Source: Nodularia sp. (in: cyanobacteria) (lineage in GTDB: Bacteria > Cyanobacteriota > Cyanobacteriia > Cyanobacteriales > Nostocaceae). From it: 64,000 bases of DNA. The stretch is taken from the NCBI GenBank assembly GCA_007692755.1, contig REBL01000145.1, positions 48,340 through 112,339 on the forward strand. Reading direction: 5' to 3'. Position numbers and translations under genes: made by a program. Shown in pieces: positions 52,256 through 60,454 of the stretch. How positions within the stretch are numbered: position 1 is the first letter of the stretch; the number at the start of each line of letters is the position of its first letter. The notes under the pieces were generated by a model, which was not told where the DNA came from, did no database searches, and worked only from the letters and a program-made list of their open reading frames with translations.

Positions 52256-55200
52256 CTACTTCAATCTCCCAGCCAAGGTAGCGACGATGGATAATAATTG
52301 CGCCGGTGGAATGGGTTTAGCTACGTGCATTTGAAAACCTGCGGCTAAAGCTTCTGTATGGTCTGCATATTCCGCGTAGGCGGTGAGGGCGGCGGCGGGA
52401 ATTTGTCCCCCGGCTTCAGGACTCAACTCTCTCACCTGACGAATTAAGCCATAACCGTCCTCTTCTGGTAAACCAATATCCGATAAAAGCACATCATACC
52501 CACCGGGGTTGGCTTTCAGTGTTGCTATGGCTTCTTTTGCTGATTCGACTCCTGTCATTTGCGCGCCGTAGTCTTCTAATACTGCTTGAAATAATTGTCC
52601 TATTTCTACTTGGTCATCTACGACTAATACCCGCACTCCTTCCAGAGATGGAATTTCATCCATTGAGAGTTCTGGCTGATTTGTGCAGGCGGCTGGTTCT
52701 GTGGATGTGGGCAGAGATATCTGTTCCTGGGGAGCTTGCAGAGGTAGCCTGACGGTAAAAGTTGCTCCTTGACCTTCACCCTGGCTTTCGGCATCAATTG
52801 TACCACCGTGGAGTTCTACCAAATAGCGGACAATGGAAAGCCCCAGTCCCAAACCAGGGTTAGAACGGGTTCTGCTGCCATCTGCTTGACGGAATCGCTC
52901 AAAGACGTGGGGTAGAAAGTCAGCACTAATGCCATAACCAGTGTCGCTGATTTGAATCTCAGCCTGAAAATCAGTGTAATTTAAGGTGATGGTAACTTTA
53001 CCCCCGGTTGGGGTGAATTTTATCGCGTTAGAAAGTAAATTCCAAAAAACCTGCTGTAAGCGATTTGCATCGCCTACCATACTTCTGGGTGCAGGACGTA
53101 GCTGGGATTCAATTTGAATATTTTTGGCTTCGGCTGAGAACCGGACTACCTCAATAGCAGATTCAATTACGGACACTAAATCAAGTTTTTGGGCATCCAT
53201 CCGCAGCCTCCCGGCACTAATGCGGGAGATGTCTAATAAATCCGTAATCAGATGGGCTTGAGCTTGGGCGCTGCGTTGAATGGCTGCTAATCCCTTATTA
53301 ATTGTCGCTTGATCAAATTGCTTCTTCTGCAATAACTTCGACCAGCCCAGCATAGAATTAAGTGGGTTCCGCAGTTCGTGGGAGAGAATCGATAAAAACT
53401 CATCTTTGGCACGGTTGGCGGCTTCTGCGGCATTGCGAGCTGACTGTTCTTGACCTAAAAGGTGGGTACGTTCTGCTTCTAATTGCTTTTGCTGAGTAAT
53501 GTCTTCAATTACCAGCAGAATCATTTCCCTATTGTCTGTTAGGGTCATTTTTCGGGCATTGAGCCGCATGATTTTGTGGCCAATTTGCTCAAAGTTGTGT
53601 TCAATTTCCAGACCTTGAAACTGGTTTTGATAAGGGAGAATTTCTTCTAAAAGCGATCGCAATGGGGGAATATTCCACTGTCCATTGCCGATTTCGTAAA
53701 CTAGGCGTTGTTCTGTTTCTGCGGGTAGAACCTGAAATGTATCGTAGAAAAATTGATTGGCGCTGATGACTCGTAAATTGACATCTAGCACTACGAGAGA
53801 TTCGCGCATCGTATCGACAATGGCCTGCACATAATCTCTGGATGTTCTGATCTGTTCCGAACTGCGTTTGATGTCGTCAATATCAACTAAAATCACCACA
53901 GCCCCATCAATTTTGTTGTCTATTGTCCGATAAGGTCGAATCCGCAGGTCATACCAACGCCCGTTTTTGTCTTGAACTTCTTGGGTTTTAAAATTGAGAG
54001 TACCAATTACATCTAAAATTTGTTTCTCTAAGTCAGGAATATTCAAGTTGTGATTAATATCACTGATTGGTCGCCCCATATCACTGGAAATCAGGTTAAA
54101 AATTTTCTCAGCTACCGGGGTATAGCGGCGAATTTGCAGATTTCCTCCCAACATCAGGATGGGAATATTAATACTGCTGAGGAGATTTTGTAAATCGTTG
54201 GTGACTTCGTTTGACTGGATATTACGCCGGTGGAGTTCGTCGTTAATCGTATTCAGTTCTTCGTTGGTAGCCTGAATTTCTTCCTTGGCTGTTTCTAATT
54301 CCTCATTGGTGCTTTGTAATTCTTCGTTGCTGGAGAGAATTTCTTCGTTAGCGGCTCGTAAATCTTCATTAGTGGATTGCTGCTCTTCAATAATTGATTG
54401 CAGATACTCTTTATTGGCTGCTAACTCTTGTTTAAGTCGGTTAATCTCCTGCTCTTGCTCGTTGGGCTTGCGTCGCCTAGACTGCTCAGGAGGACTAACT
54501 GACTCTAAAATAGGGGTTGGGGAGGATGAAGATGCAAACAGCACTAAAAAGTACCATTCTCTAGCCGCAGCAGGTTTAAATGGCACAACATCAATTTTTA
54601 CCTGCCTGACTTGCTCATTCTCTCTCATTTGTATGCCTGACTTACTCACAGGCACTTGTCGATTTTTGGCTTGATGAATAGCGGTACGTAACTCTAACCG
54701 TAATTCGTCTTTCGCCATTTTCAGTAAGTTAAAATTGGGTCTGCCTAGTGGCGGTTGCAGATAAAGACTGGTATTTCCCCGGAATTGCAAAATTTCCCAA
54801 TCTTCGTTAACAATTACACCCACTGGAGCGTAGTCATTTAACACAATTAGGTCAGCCGCTTTATACAGTTCCACGTCATTCCAGGTATCTGCGCTGACTG
54901 GTGGCTGGGTGTTGACAGGTTCTAAAGGATAGTTGTTGGTAATCAGATCCATGCCCAAGCGAGTTGCAGTAATTTTCCGGGAGTATATCTTATTCTTTCT
55001 ATCCACTAAAGCAAACAAGTCCGGGAAATCACCGACTGTTTCCGATGTGCCTAACATCAAAAAACCATTGGCATTCAGACCATAGTGAAAGATAGGCAGT
55101 AGCTTTTTCTGCACAGCACTGCCCAAATAAATTAGCACATTGCGACAGGTAATTAAATCCAAGCGGGAAAATGGGGGGTCGCCAATCAGGTTTTGTCTGG

Positions 55201-56428
55201 CAAAAACGCACAGTTCCCGCACTGGCTTGCTAATTTGATAACCGCCCTCGACGGGGACAAAGAAACGCTGGAGCCGTTCTGGTGAAATATTTGCTACTTG
55301 AATTTCTTTGTAAATACCGTTGCGAGCTTGTTCAATTGCTAATTCGTTGATATCTGTGGCAAAAATCTGGATGGGAATATTAGTTACCTGATTAGTTAAA
55401 AACTCTAGCAAGCAGATAGCGATAGAGTAGGCTTCTTCACCTGTGGAACAACCAGCTACCCAAATGCGGATGGGTGAGTTTGGGGTTCTATTTTTGGTAA
55501 TTATGGGAAAAATTTCTGTTTTTAAGGCTTCAAAGGCTTCGGGGTCGCGGAAAAAACTGGTGACAGTAATTAGTAAATCTTGATATAAAGCTTTAATTTG
55601 TACGGGGTTCTCTTGGAGATAACTGACGTAATCTTCTAGCCTGTCTAGTTTACATAACATCATCCGTCGCTGGATGCGCCGCTTCAGGGTGGTTTTCTTG
55701 TAATGGCTAAAGTCAACTTTTGTCGCAGTTCGCAGCAGACTGAAGATGTTTGTCAGGGCATCTCCGGTTTCAGGTATTGTATCTATGGCTTTAACTGAGG
55801 TGGGATGATTAACGTAGGGATGATGACTGATATCAGCTAATTTTTCGGCAATTTGTTGTGGTGTTAAAATAAAATCTACATATCCGGAGGCCGCTGCTGT
55901 ATTCGGCATACTATTAACCTTTGCCGAGTCTTCACACTGAGCAAAAGTGATGCCCCCAGCTGCTTTGATTGATTCTAGTCCCTTTGTGCCGTCAGAGTCA
56001 CCCCCGGACAGTACAACCCCAATGGCTTTGTTTCCCCGTTCTTCTGCTAAGGAAATAAAGAAAGTATCAACTGTCATGGAAAATCCATGAGTTTTTGTCC
56101 GTGGACTCAGTTGCAGGATTCCTTGACTAATGGTCATCATCGTATTGGGTGGAATCACATAAACATGATTTGGTTCGACAACCATGCCATGCTCTACTTC
56201 TACCACAGGCATTTCGGTGGTGCGAGAGAGAATATCTGTTAACAAACTTTTTTGATGGGGGCTGAGATGCTGAATTAAGACAAAGGCCATACCTGTATCA
56301 GTCGGTAAATGGCTAAGTAATTCTCTAAATGCCTCTAATCCTCCCGCAGAAGCACCCATTCCCACAACGGGAAATAATTCATTTTGGCTAACCTGTTTCC
56401 CGTCAGAGGAGTTGGATTGAGAGTTCAT
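52256..56428 (-). CDS. CheB-CheR-PAS-histidine kinase-receiver fusion
   Basis: 1390 residues. The CheB methylesterase comes first (VVGMGASAGGLEAFRELLSHLP, VLIQHLSPHQKSLL, LSGGDSDGTKGLESIKAAGG, catalytic Ser/His/Asp). The CheR methyltransferase follows (VTSFFRDPEAF, IRIWVAGCSTGEEAYSIAICLLE, FSRLDLITCRNVLIYL). A coiled coil of E-E-L-Q-S-T-N-E-E repeats (about 665-745) precedes two PAS-like domains. The kinase has its His in FLSILSHELRNPLNSMLGWSKLL, with ATPase boxes LLSNAIKFTPTGG and DTGYGI. A C-terminal receiver (VRVLVVDDQVEIGQLF, VLLSDIGLPEEDG) closes it. It is cytoplasmic; the combined domains suggest a sensory-adaptation hub. The partner receptor is unknown. Confidence 0.94.
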   Translation of the reverse strand: MNSQSNSSDGKQVSQNELFPVVGMGASAGGLEAFRELLSHLPTDTGMAFVLIQHLSPHQKSLLTDILSRTTEMPVVEVEHGMVVEPNHVYVIPPNTMMTISQGILQLSPRTKTHGFSMTVDTFFISLAEERGNKAIGVVLSGGDSDGTKGLESIKAAGGITFAQCEDSAKVNSMPNTAAASGYVDFILTPQQIAEKLADISHHPYVNHPTSVKAIDTIPETGDALTNIFSLLRTATKVDFSHYKKTTLKRRIQRRMMLCKLDRLEDYVSYLQENPVQIKALYQDLLITVTSFFRDPEAFEALKTEIFPIITKNRTPNSPIRIWVAGCSTGEEAYSIAICLLEFLTNQVTNIPIQIFATDINELAIEQARNGIYKEIQVANISPERLQRFFVPVEGGYQISKPVRELCVFARQNLIGDPPFSRLDLITCRNVLIYLGSAVQKKLLPIFHYGLNANGFLMLGTSETVGDFPDLFALVDRKNKIYSRKITATRLGMDLITNNYPLEPVNTQPPVSADTWNDVELYKAADLIVLNDYAPVGVIVNEDWEILQFRGNTSLYLQPPLGRPNFNLLKMAKDELRLELRTAIHQAKNRQVPVSKSGIQMRENEQVRQVKIDVVPFKPAAAREWYFLVLFASSSSPTPILESVSPPEQSRRRKPNEQEQEINRLKQELAANKEYLQSIIEEQQSTNEDLRAANEEILSSNEELQSTNEELETAKEEIQATNEELNTINDELHRRNIQSNEVTNDLQNLLSSINIPILMLGGNLQIRRYTPVAEKIFNLISSDMGRPISDINHNLNIPDLEKQILDVIGTLNFKTQEVQDKNGRWYDLRIRPYRTIDNKIDGAVVILVDIDDIKRSSEQIRTSRDYVQAIVDTMRESLVVLDVNLRVISANQFFYDTFQVLPAETEQRLVYEIGNGQWNIPPLRSLLEEILPYQNQFQGLEIEHNFEQIGHKIMRLNARKMTLTDNREMILLVIEDITQQKQLEAERTHLLGQEQSARNAAEAANRAKDEFLSILSHELRNPLNSMLGWSKLLQKKQFDQATINKGLAAIQRSAQAQAHLITDLLDISRISAGRLRMDAQKLDLVSVIESAIEVVRFSAEAKNIQIESQLRPAPRSMVGDANRLQQVFWNLLSNAIKFTPTGGKVTITLNYTDFQAEIQISDTGYGISADFLPHVFERFRQADGSRTRSNPGLGLGLSIVRYLVELHGGTIDAESQGEGQGATFTVRLPLQAPQEQISLPTSTEPAACTNQPELSMDEIPSLEGVRVLVVDDQVEIGQLFQAVLEDYGAQMTGVESAKEAIATLKANPGGYDVLLSDIGLPEEDGYGLIRQVRELSPEAGGQIPAAALTAYAEYADHTEALAAGFQMHVAKPIPPAQLLSIVATLAGRLK

Positions 56429-56677
56429 TATTTGCAGCTGTTCCGGTTTTGGGAATATTAATCAAGGTTTGATGACTCTGCTTCTAGGTTAGCTAAAATT
56501 TTGTGACAAATGTAGATACAACTCACCATTGACAAATTAGACAAGAGGTGTTTTGATTTCACGCAGAGGCGCGGAGAATAGAGTTAAAGAAATGTGATTT
56601 TGGCATTTCATATTCAAATTCAGCAACGCTAAAATTACTATGATGGCAAAACCCGCATTATTTCAGAGATATATTTC

Positions 56678-57958
56678 ATGCAACTACTTCAAACAACCGA
56701 CCAATATTTTTCTGTGAGATTTAAAGCCTTGGTGAGCGATCGCCGGGAAGCAACGGTTGATGTTAGTGGTACAGTTAAAGATATTCTCGCTGATGTGAAA
56801 GTGCGCGGTGATGCCGCAGTTCAGGAATATACGACTAAGTTTGATCATTACTCTCCCCCATCTTTACATTTGAGCGCTGATTTTATTGCCGAACGCGCAG
56901 CACAATGTCCGCCAGATGTCAAGGCAGCGTTGGAATTAGCGGCGGAAAGAATTGGATTTTTTCATCAAAAGCAATTACCTCAAGATATTGGCTATACAGA
57001 CACCGCCGGGGTGAAACTGGGATTAAATTGGGTTTCTCTCTCCCAGGTGGGGATTTATGTCCCCGGAGGACGCGCCAGTTATCCGAGTTCTGTATTGATG
57101 AACGCTTTACCTGCCAAAATTGCGGGTGTGGAAAGAATCGTCATGGCAGTACCTATGCCTCGCGGTGAGATTAATCCTGCTGTGCTTGCAGCTGCCCAAA
57201 TTGCTGGGGTGAAGGAAATTTATAGTATAGGAGGGGCGCAGGCGATCGCAGCTTTAGCTTATGGTACAGAAAGCCTCAACGCTGTAGATAAAATTGTTGG
57301 CCCTGGTAACGCCTATGTTGCAGAAGCCAAACGCCAAGTATTTGGCACTGTAGGAATTGACAGCGTAGCCGGTCCTTCGGAAATTTTGGTAGTAGCAGAT
57401 AGCCAAAATAACCCAGAATGGATAGCCTGGGATTTACTTTCGCAAGCCGAACACGACCCCAGCGCCCAATCGATTTTAATTACTGATTCTGCCAGTTTTG
57501 CAGAAAAAGTGATCGCAGCCATTGAGCAAATCCTCGTAAATTTACCCACGAAAGAAGTAGCTAGTGCTAGTTGGAAACAACATGGTGCAATCATTCTGGT
57601 GGAAGATTTAGCTGATAGTATCCCCCTACTAAATCAGTTAGCACCCGAACACGTAGAATTATGTGTAGATTATCCCCAGGAACTTGCTAGTCAAATTAAA
57701 TCTGCTGGGAGTATGTTTTTAGGACGTTATACCCCAGAAGCCATTGGCGATTATTTAGGGGGACCAAATCATGTTCTACCTACAGCCCGTTCTGCCCGTT
57801 TTGCTTCTGGCTTGAGTGTCTACGATTTTCTCAAACGAATTACTTATTTAGAATGTAATCAACAAGCACTGCAAACCATTGGTAAAGCCGCCGTCACTCT
57901 CGCAGCAGCTGAAGGTTTACCAGCTCATGGCGGTAGCGTTTCTGTGCGCCTTCAGTAG
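56678..57958 (+). CDS. hisD: Histidinol dehydrogenase
   Basis: 426 residues. VKVRGDAAVQEYTTKFD, VGIYVPGGRASYPSSVLMNALPAKIAGV, VDKIVGPGNAYVAEAKRQVFGTVGIDSVAGPSEILVVAD and YLGGPNHVLPTARSARFASGLSVYDF are family blocks. The catalytic Glu/His pair lies in LLNQLAPEHVELCV. It oxidises L-histidinol to L-histidine in two NAD+-dependent steps with zinc. Full length. Confidence 0.97.
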   Translation: MQLLQTTDQYFSVRFKALVSDRREATVDVSGTVKDILADVKVRGDAAVQEYTTKFDHYSPPSLHLSADFIAERAAQCPPDVKAALELAAERIGFFHQKQLPQDIGYTDTAGVKLGLNWVSLSQVGIYVPGGRASYPSSVLMNALPAKIAGVERIVMAVPMPRGEINPAVLAAAQIAGVKEIYSIGGAQAIAALAYGTESLNAVDKIVGPGNAYVAEAKRQVFGTVGIDSVAGPSEILVVADSQNNPEWIAWDLLSQAEHDPSAQSILITDSASFAEKVIAAIEQILVNLPTKEVASASWKQHGAIILVEDLADSIPLLNQLAPEHVELCVDYPQELASQIKSAGSMFLGRYTPEAIGDYLGGPNHVLPTARSARFASGLSVYDFLKRITYLECNQQALQTIGKAAVTLAAAEGLPAHGGSVSVRLQ

Positions 57959-58001
57959 TAAGAACCTCACCCCCAGCCCCTCTCCTTAGTAAGGAACCAC
58001 G

Positions 58002-58166
58002 GTGTACACACAAGTGATCTGATCCCCCTAAATCCCCCTAAACCCCTTCGGGGATGCGCCTTCGGCGTAGAAAAAGGGGGACTTTAAGTAATTTTCCCCC
58101 CTTCTCAAGGGGGGCTAGGGGGGATCAAAACGTGATGAGGCAACTTGATAAGACTTGTGTGTACAC
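58002..58166. mobile_element. MITE-like element with 14-bp terminal inverted repeats
   Basis: 165 bp: GTGTACACACAAGT at 58002-58015 and its exact reverse complement ACTTGTGTGTACAC at 58153-58166. The interior carries an inverted copy of the 47030-47134 repeat (CCCCTTCGGGGATGCGCC core) plus a second hairpin AAGGGGGGCTAGGGGGG. It has no coding capacity. It is non-autonomous and likely moved by a transposase elsewhere. Confidence 0.72.
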
Positions 58167-58240
58167 GATAGCCTTCTCCCAAAGGGAGACGCTACGCGAA
58201 AGCAAGGAGAGGGGAGATTTTGAAGCAATGCAACTGTGGA

Positions 58241-58323
58241 CTAAATTACGAATTACGTTAGCGAAGCTCCTCCGTTCGCGTAGCGTTCCGCAGGAAAGGA
58301 GGCATTACGAATTACGAATTAAT
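58241..58323. repeat. Dispersed repeat TAATTCGTAATGCC...GGAGGAGCTTCGCTAACG, copy B (inverted)
   Basis: A reverse-complement relative of 9866-9936 with an added GCGTAGCGTTCCGC insert. Its end covers the stop codon of the txlA gene (58319-58321). Confidence 0.8.
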
Positions 58324-58909
58324 TAACTACTTGGCTACCATGACTGCGAGGATCATCTTGATTGTTGGTAGGTGTAACAGGGGCGCGAAATTGGGAAACT
58401 TGTCCGCTTGTTTGAGCATAAGGCAAAGAGGAACCAGCCACTAAAGCGTCTAAGTTACTAGCCATGACTGTATGGGGTTGGTCGCCGATGGTTTGGGCGA
58501 TGGTTTCGCCATCTTCAGCTAAAAATACAAAGTGGGGAATGCCATCTACTCGGTATTTCAACATCTCTGGTAGCCATTTGGTGTTGTCTACATTCAACAT
58601 CACAAAGTTCACCTTCTCAGCATACTCTTGTTCGAGTTCAGCAATATCAGGAGCCATTTTTTGGCAGACAGTACACCAGTTGGCGTAAAACTCGACGATT
58701 GAGGGTTTACCGTTGCTAATTGCTACATCTAGGGGGATGGATGTTTGATCTAAGTCGGCTAAAGAGGCAGAATTTGTCTCGGTTTTCAATCCTAAGACTA
58801 AAGCAACGCTGAGGGCGATCGCTACTATGGCAATTAAGAAATTTCTCACCCTCGTCCCAGATGTGGTTTCAGGCTTAGGGGCAGAATTCATAGGGGTTTC
58901 TGTAGTCAT
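58319..58909 (-). CDS. txlA: TxlA/HCF164-type membrane thioredoxin
   Basis: 196 residues. N-terminal cytoplasmic tail, one transmembrane helix (FLIAIVAIALSVALVLGL, about 25-42), then a thioredoxin domain with VEFYANWCTVCQKMAPDIAEL (WCTVC active site) and the cis-Pro in VDGIPHFVF. This is the TxlA/HCF164 thylakoid or plasma membrane protein that carries reducing equivalents to the lumenal side for cytochrome b6f assembly. The C-terminal tail (ending SHGSQVVN) is not conserved, and its stop lies inside a dispersed repeat. Confidence 0.93.
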   Translation of the reverse strand: MTTETPMNSAPKPETTSGTRVRNFLIAIVAIALSVALVLGLKTETNSASLADLDQTSIPLDVAISNGKPSIVEFYANWCTVCQKMAPDIAELEQEYAEKVNFVMLNVDNTKWLPEMLKYRVDGIPHFVFLAEDGETIAQTIGDQPHTVMASNLDALVAGSSLPYAQTSGQVSQFRAPVTPTNNQDDPRSHGSQVVN

Positions 58910-59048
58910 AGCAAATTTATTAAAACTTATTAAGTATTGTCATTCTTTAGTTTAACGCTTTCCTTCTCGGCGCTTTTCTCCCCAGGGAGACGCTAACGCG
59001 AATGCAGTTCGCACTAAGCTAGAACAGAAACCCTTCTCTGCTAAACCT

Positions 59049-59453
59049 GTGAAAAAACGAGTTACTCTCACTTTTCCCAAACGCGCTATTCAAATGCCTA
59101 TTACTTACCTATTGGCAAAGGAATTTAATGTCGCTGCAAATATTATCCGCGCTCAAGTTGCACCAAACCAAATCGGTAAACTCGTGGTAGAATTAGCAGG
59201 AGATATCGACCAGTTAGATGAAGCTATTGAATGGATGCGATCGCGCCATGTCAATGTTTCTCATAATTTGGGTGAAATTGCCATTGATGAGGATGTTTGT
59301 GTCCATTGTGGCTTGTGTACTGGGGTTTGTCCTACGGAAGCCCTCACCTTGCACCCAGAAACATCCAAGTTGACATTCACGAGATCGCGCTGTATTGTCT
59401 GTGAACAATGTATCCCTACCTGTCCAGTACAAGCAATTTCCACGAATCTATAA
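59049..59453 (+). CDS. NIL-domain ferredoxin-like protein
   Basis: 134 residues. An N-terminal NIL domain (LTFPKRAIQMPITYLLAKEFNVAANIIRAQV), usually found in ABC methionine importers, is followed by two [4Fe-4S] motifs (CVHCGLCTGVCPTEAL and CIVCEQCIPTCPVQAI). The GTG start is preferred. The NIL-Fer4 fusion is common in cyanobacteria and Archaea, linked in some genomes with sulfur or homocysteine metabolism. The physiological role is not certain. Confidence 0.88.
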   Translation: MKKRVTLTFPKRAIQMPITYLLAKEFNVAANIIRAQVAPNQIGKLVVELAGDIDQLDEAIEWMRSRHVNVSHNLGEIAIDEDVCVHCGLCTGVCPTEALTLHPETSKLTFTRSRCIVCEQCIPTCPVQAISTNL

Positions 59454-60224
59454 TTAGAAAAATAGCTTAAATCGTGCCAACTGAGTTTCAATCGCTCCAG
59501 TGATCATTTTATTCAGTTCTGCACTGTCTTGAAATTGCAAAATCTGCTGTGTGGGCAAATCAAAGGGAAATTGTCCCTCAAAGTCTGGGTGTTGCATCTG
59601 CGCTAACAAAATTTGTTCAGGACGCTTACTTTGAATCGCATAGCCAATTTCCACACAGACATTGGGACTAGGTATCAATTGGTTAGTTTCTTTGCCAGAA
59701 ATGCTGGCAATTGGTGTAGTATCTGCGATAAACAACAAACTCCGGCGGATTCTTCGCATGATGGTGCGGCTGAGTCTGATGGGCGCATTGCTGGGGCGGT
59801 AAGCTTCTACTAATGTTAAAGGCAAACGCGATCGCAAATTCAAAGACTCCAAACTTTTTTGCAATTCCTCTCGCAGGGCATCACTCGCTGGTGCATACTC
59901 AGTTTGGGAGCATAAAAAAATCGTTGGTTCTAACTGAGCTAATAATGCTTGTTTGGTAAAATAAATTTCATGACTAATTAAGTCAATGTTAGCGACACAA
60001 TAGCCACCACTACCTTCAATATAAAATTCAATATTTTCCCCTTCTAGATACCGCCCAAACCAAGTTGATTGCCTAACATGGTCAATATCTTCCAAAAAAT
60101 CCGCTCGTAATGCTGATTTCAGGAGACTTTTTTTACTAAGGCGAATGTCTGGCGGACGTTTTTCCAGTTCTGCTATCGGCTCATAATCTTGAATATACCA
60201 TGCTCTGAGCGCAATAATTGACAT
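59454..60224 (-). CDS. TIR-like/nucleoside-binding predicted protein
   Basis: 256 residues. The C-terminal half has IFLCSQTEYAPASDALREEL, LLFIADTTPIASISG, IPSPNVCVEIGYAIQSKRPEQILLAQM and GQFPFDLPTQQILQF. The order (D-T-T-P, then S/N-P-N-V-x-x-E-x-G-Y, then F-D-x) fits TIR-like or nucleoside 2-deoxyribosyltransferase-like Rossmann folds. The N-terminal half is not recognised. It could be an NAD-type signalling or hydrolase protein, but no defence partner gene is next to it. It is convergent with the NIL-ferredoxin gene, whose stop is adjacent. Confidence 0.65.
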   Translation of the reverse strand: MSIIALRAWYIQDYEPIAELEKRPPDIRLSKKSLLKSALRADFLEDIDHVRQSTWFGRYLEGENIEFYIEGSGGYCVANIDLISHEIYFTKQALLAQLEPTIFLCSQTEYAPASDALREELQKSLESLNLRSRLPLTLVEAYRPSNAPIRLSRTIMRRIRRSLLFIADTTPIASISGKETNQLIPSPNVCVEIGYAIQSKRPEQILLAQMQHPDFEGQFPFDLPTQQILQFQDSAELNKMITGAIETQLARFKLFF

Positions 60225-60454
60225 AAGGCGCTATTTAAAACTTTATTTGACTATTTAACATCGTCACTAGCTTACACCTAACTGTACCCAGTTAAACAAC
60301 AACACCCCAGCTTCTACTAACTTTAATGATTTCCTCGCCTTTGTTTATTCTATCTAGGGATGTAATTAACTTTATTCAAGATGGGAATAAAGTCACCCAA
60401 AAACATATCAACAATCTGGCATATTCCTGAAGTAATAGCTCAGAAACTATGGAC

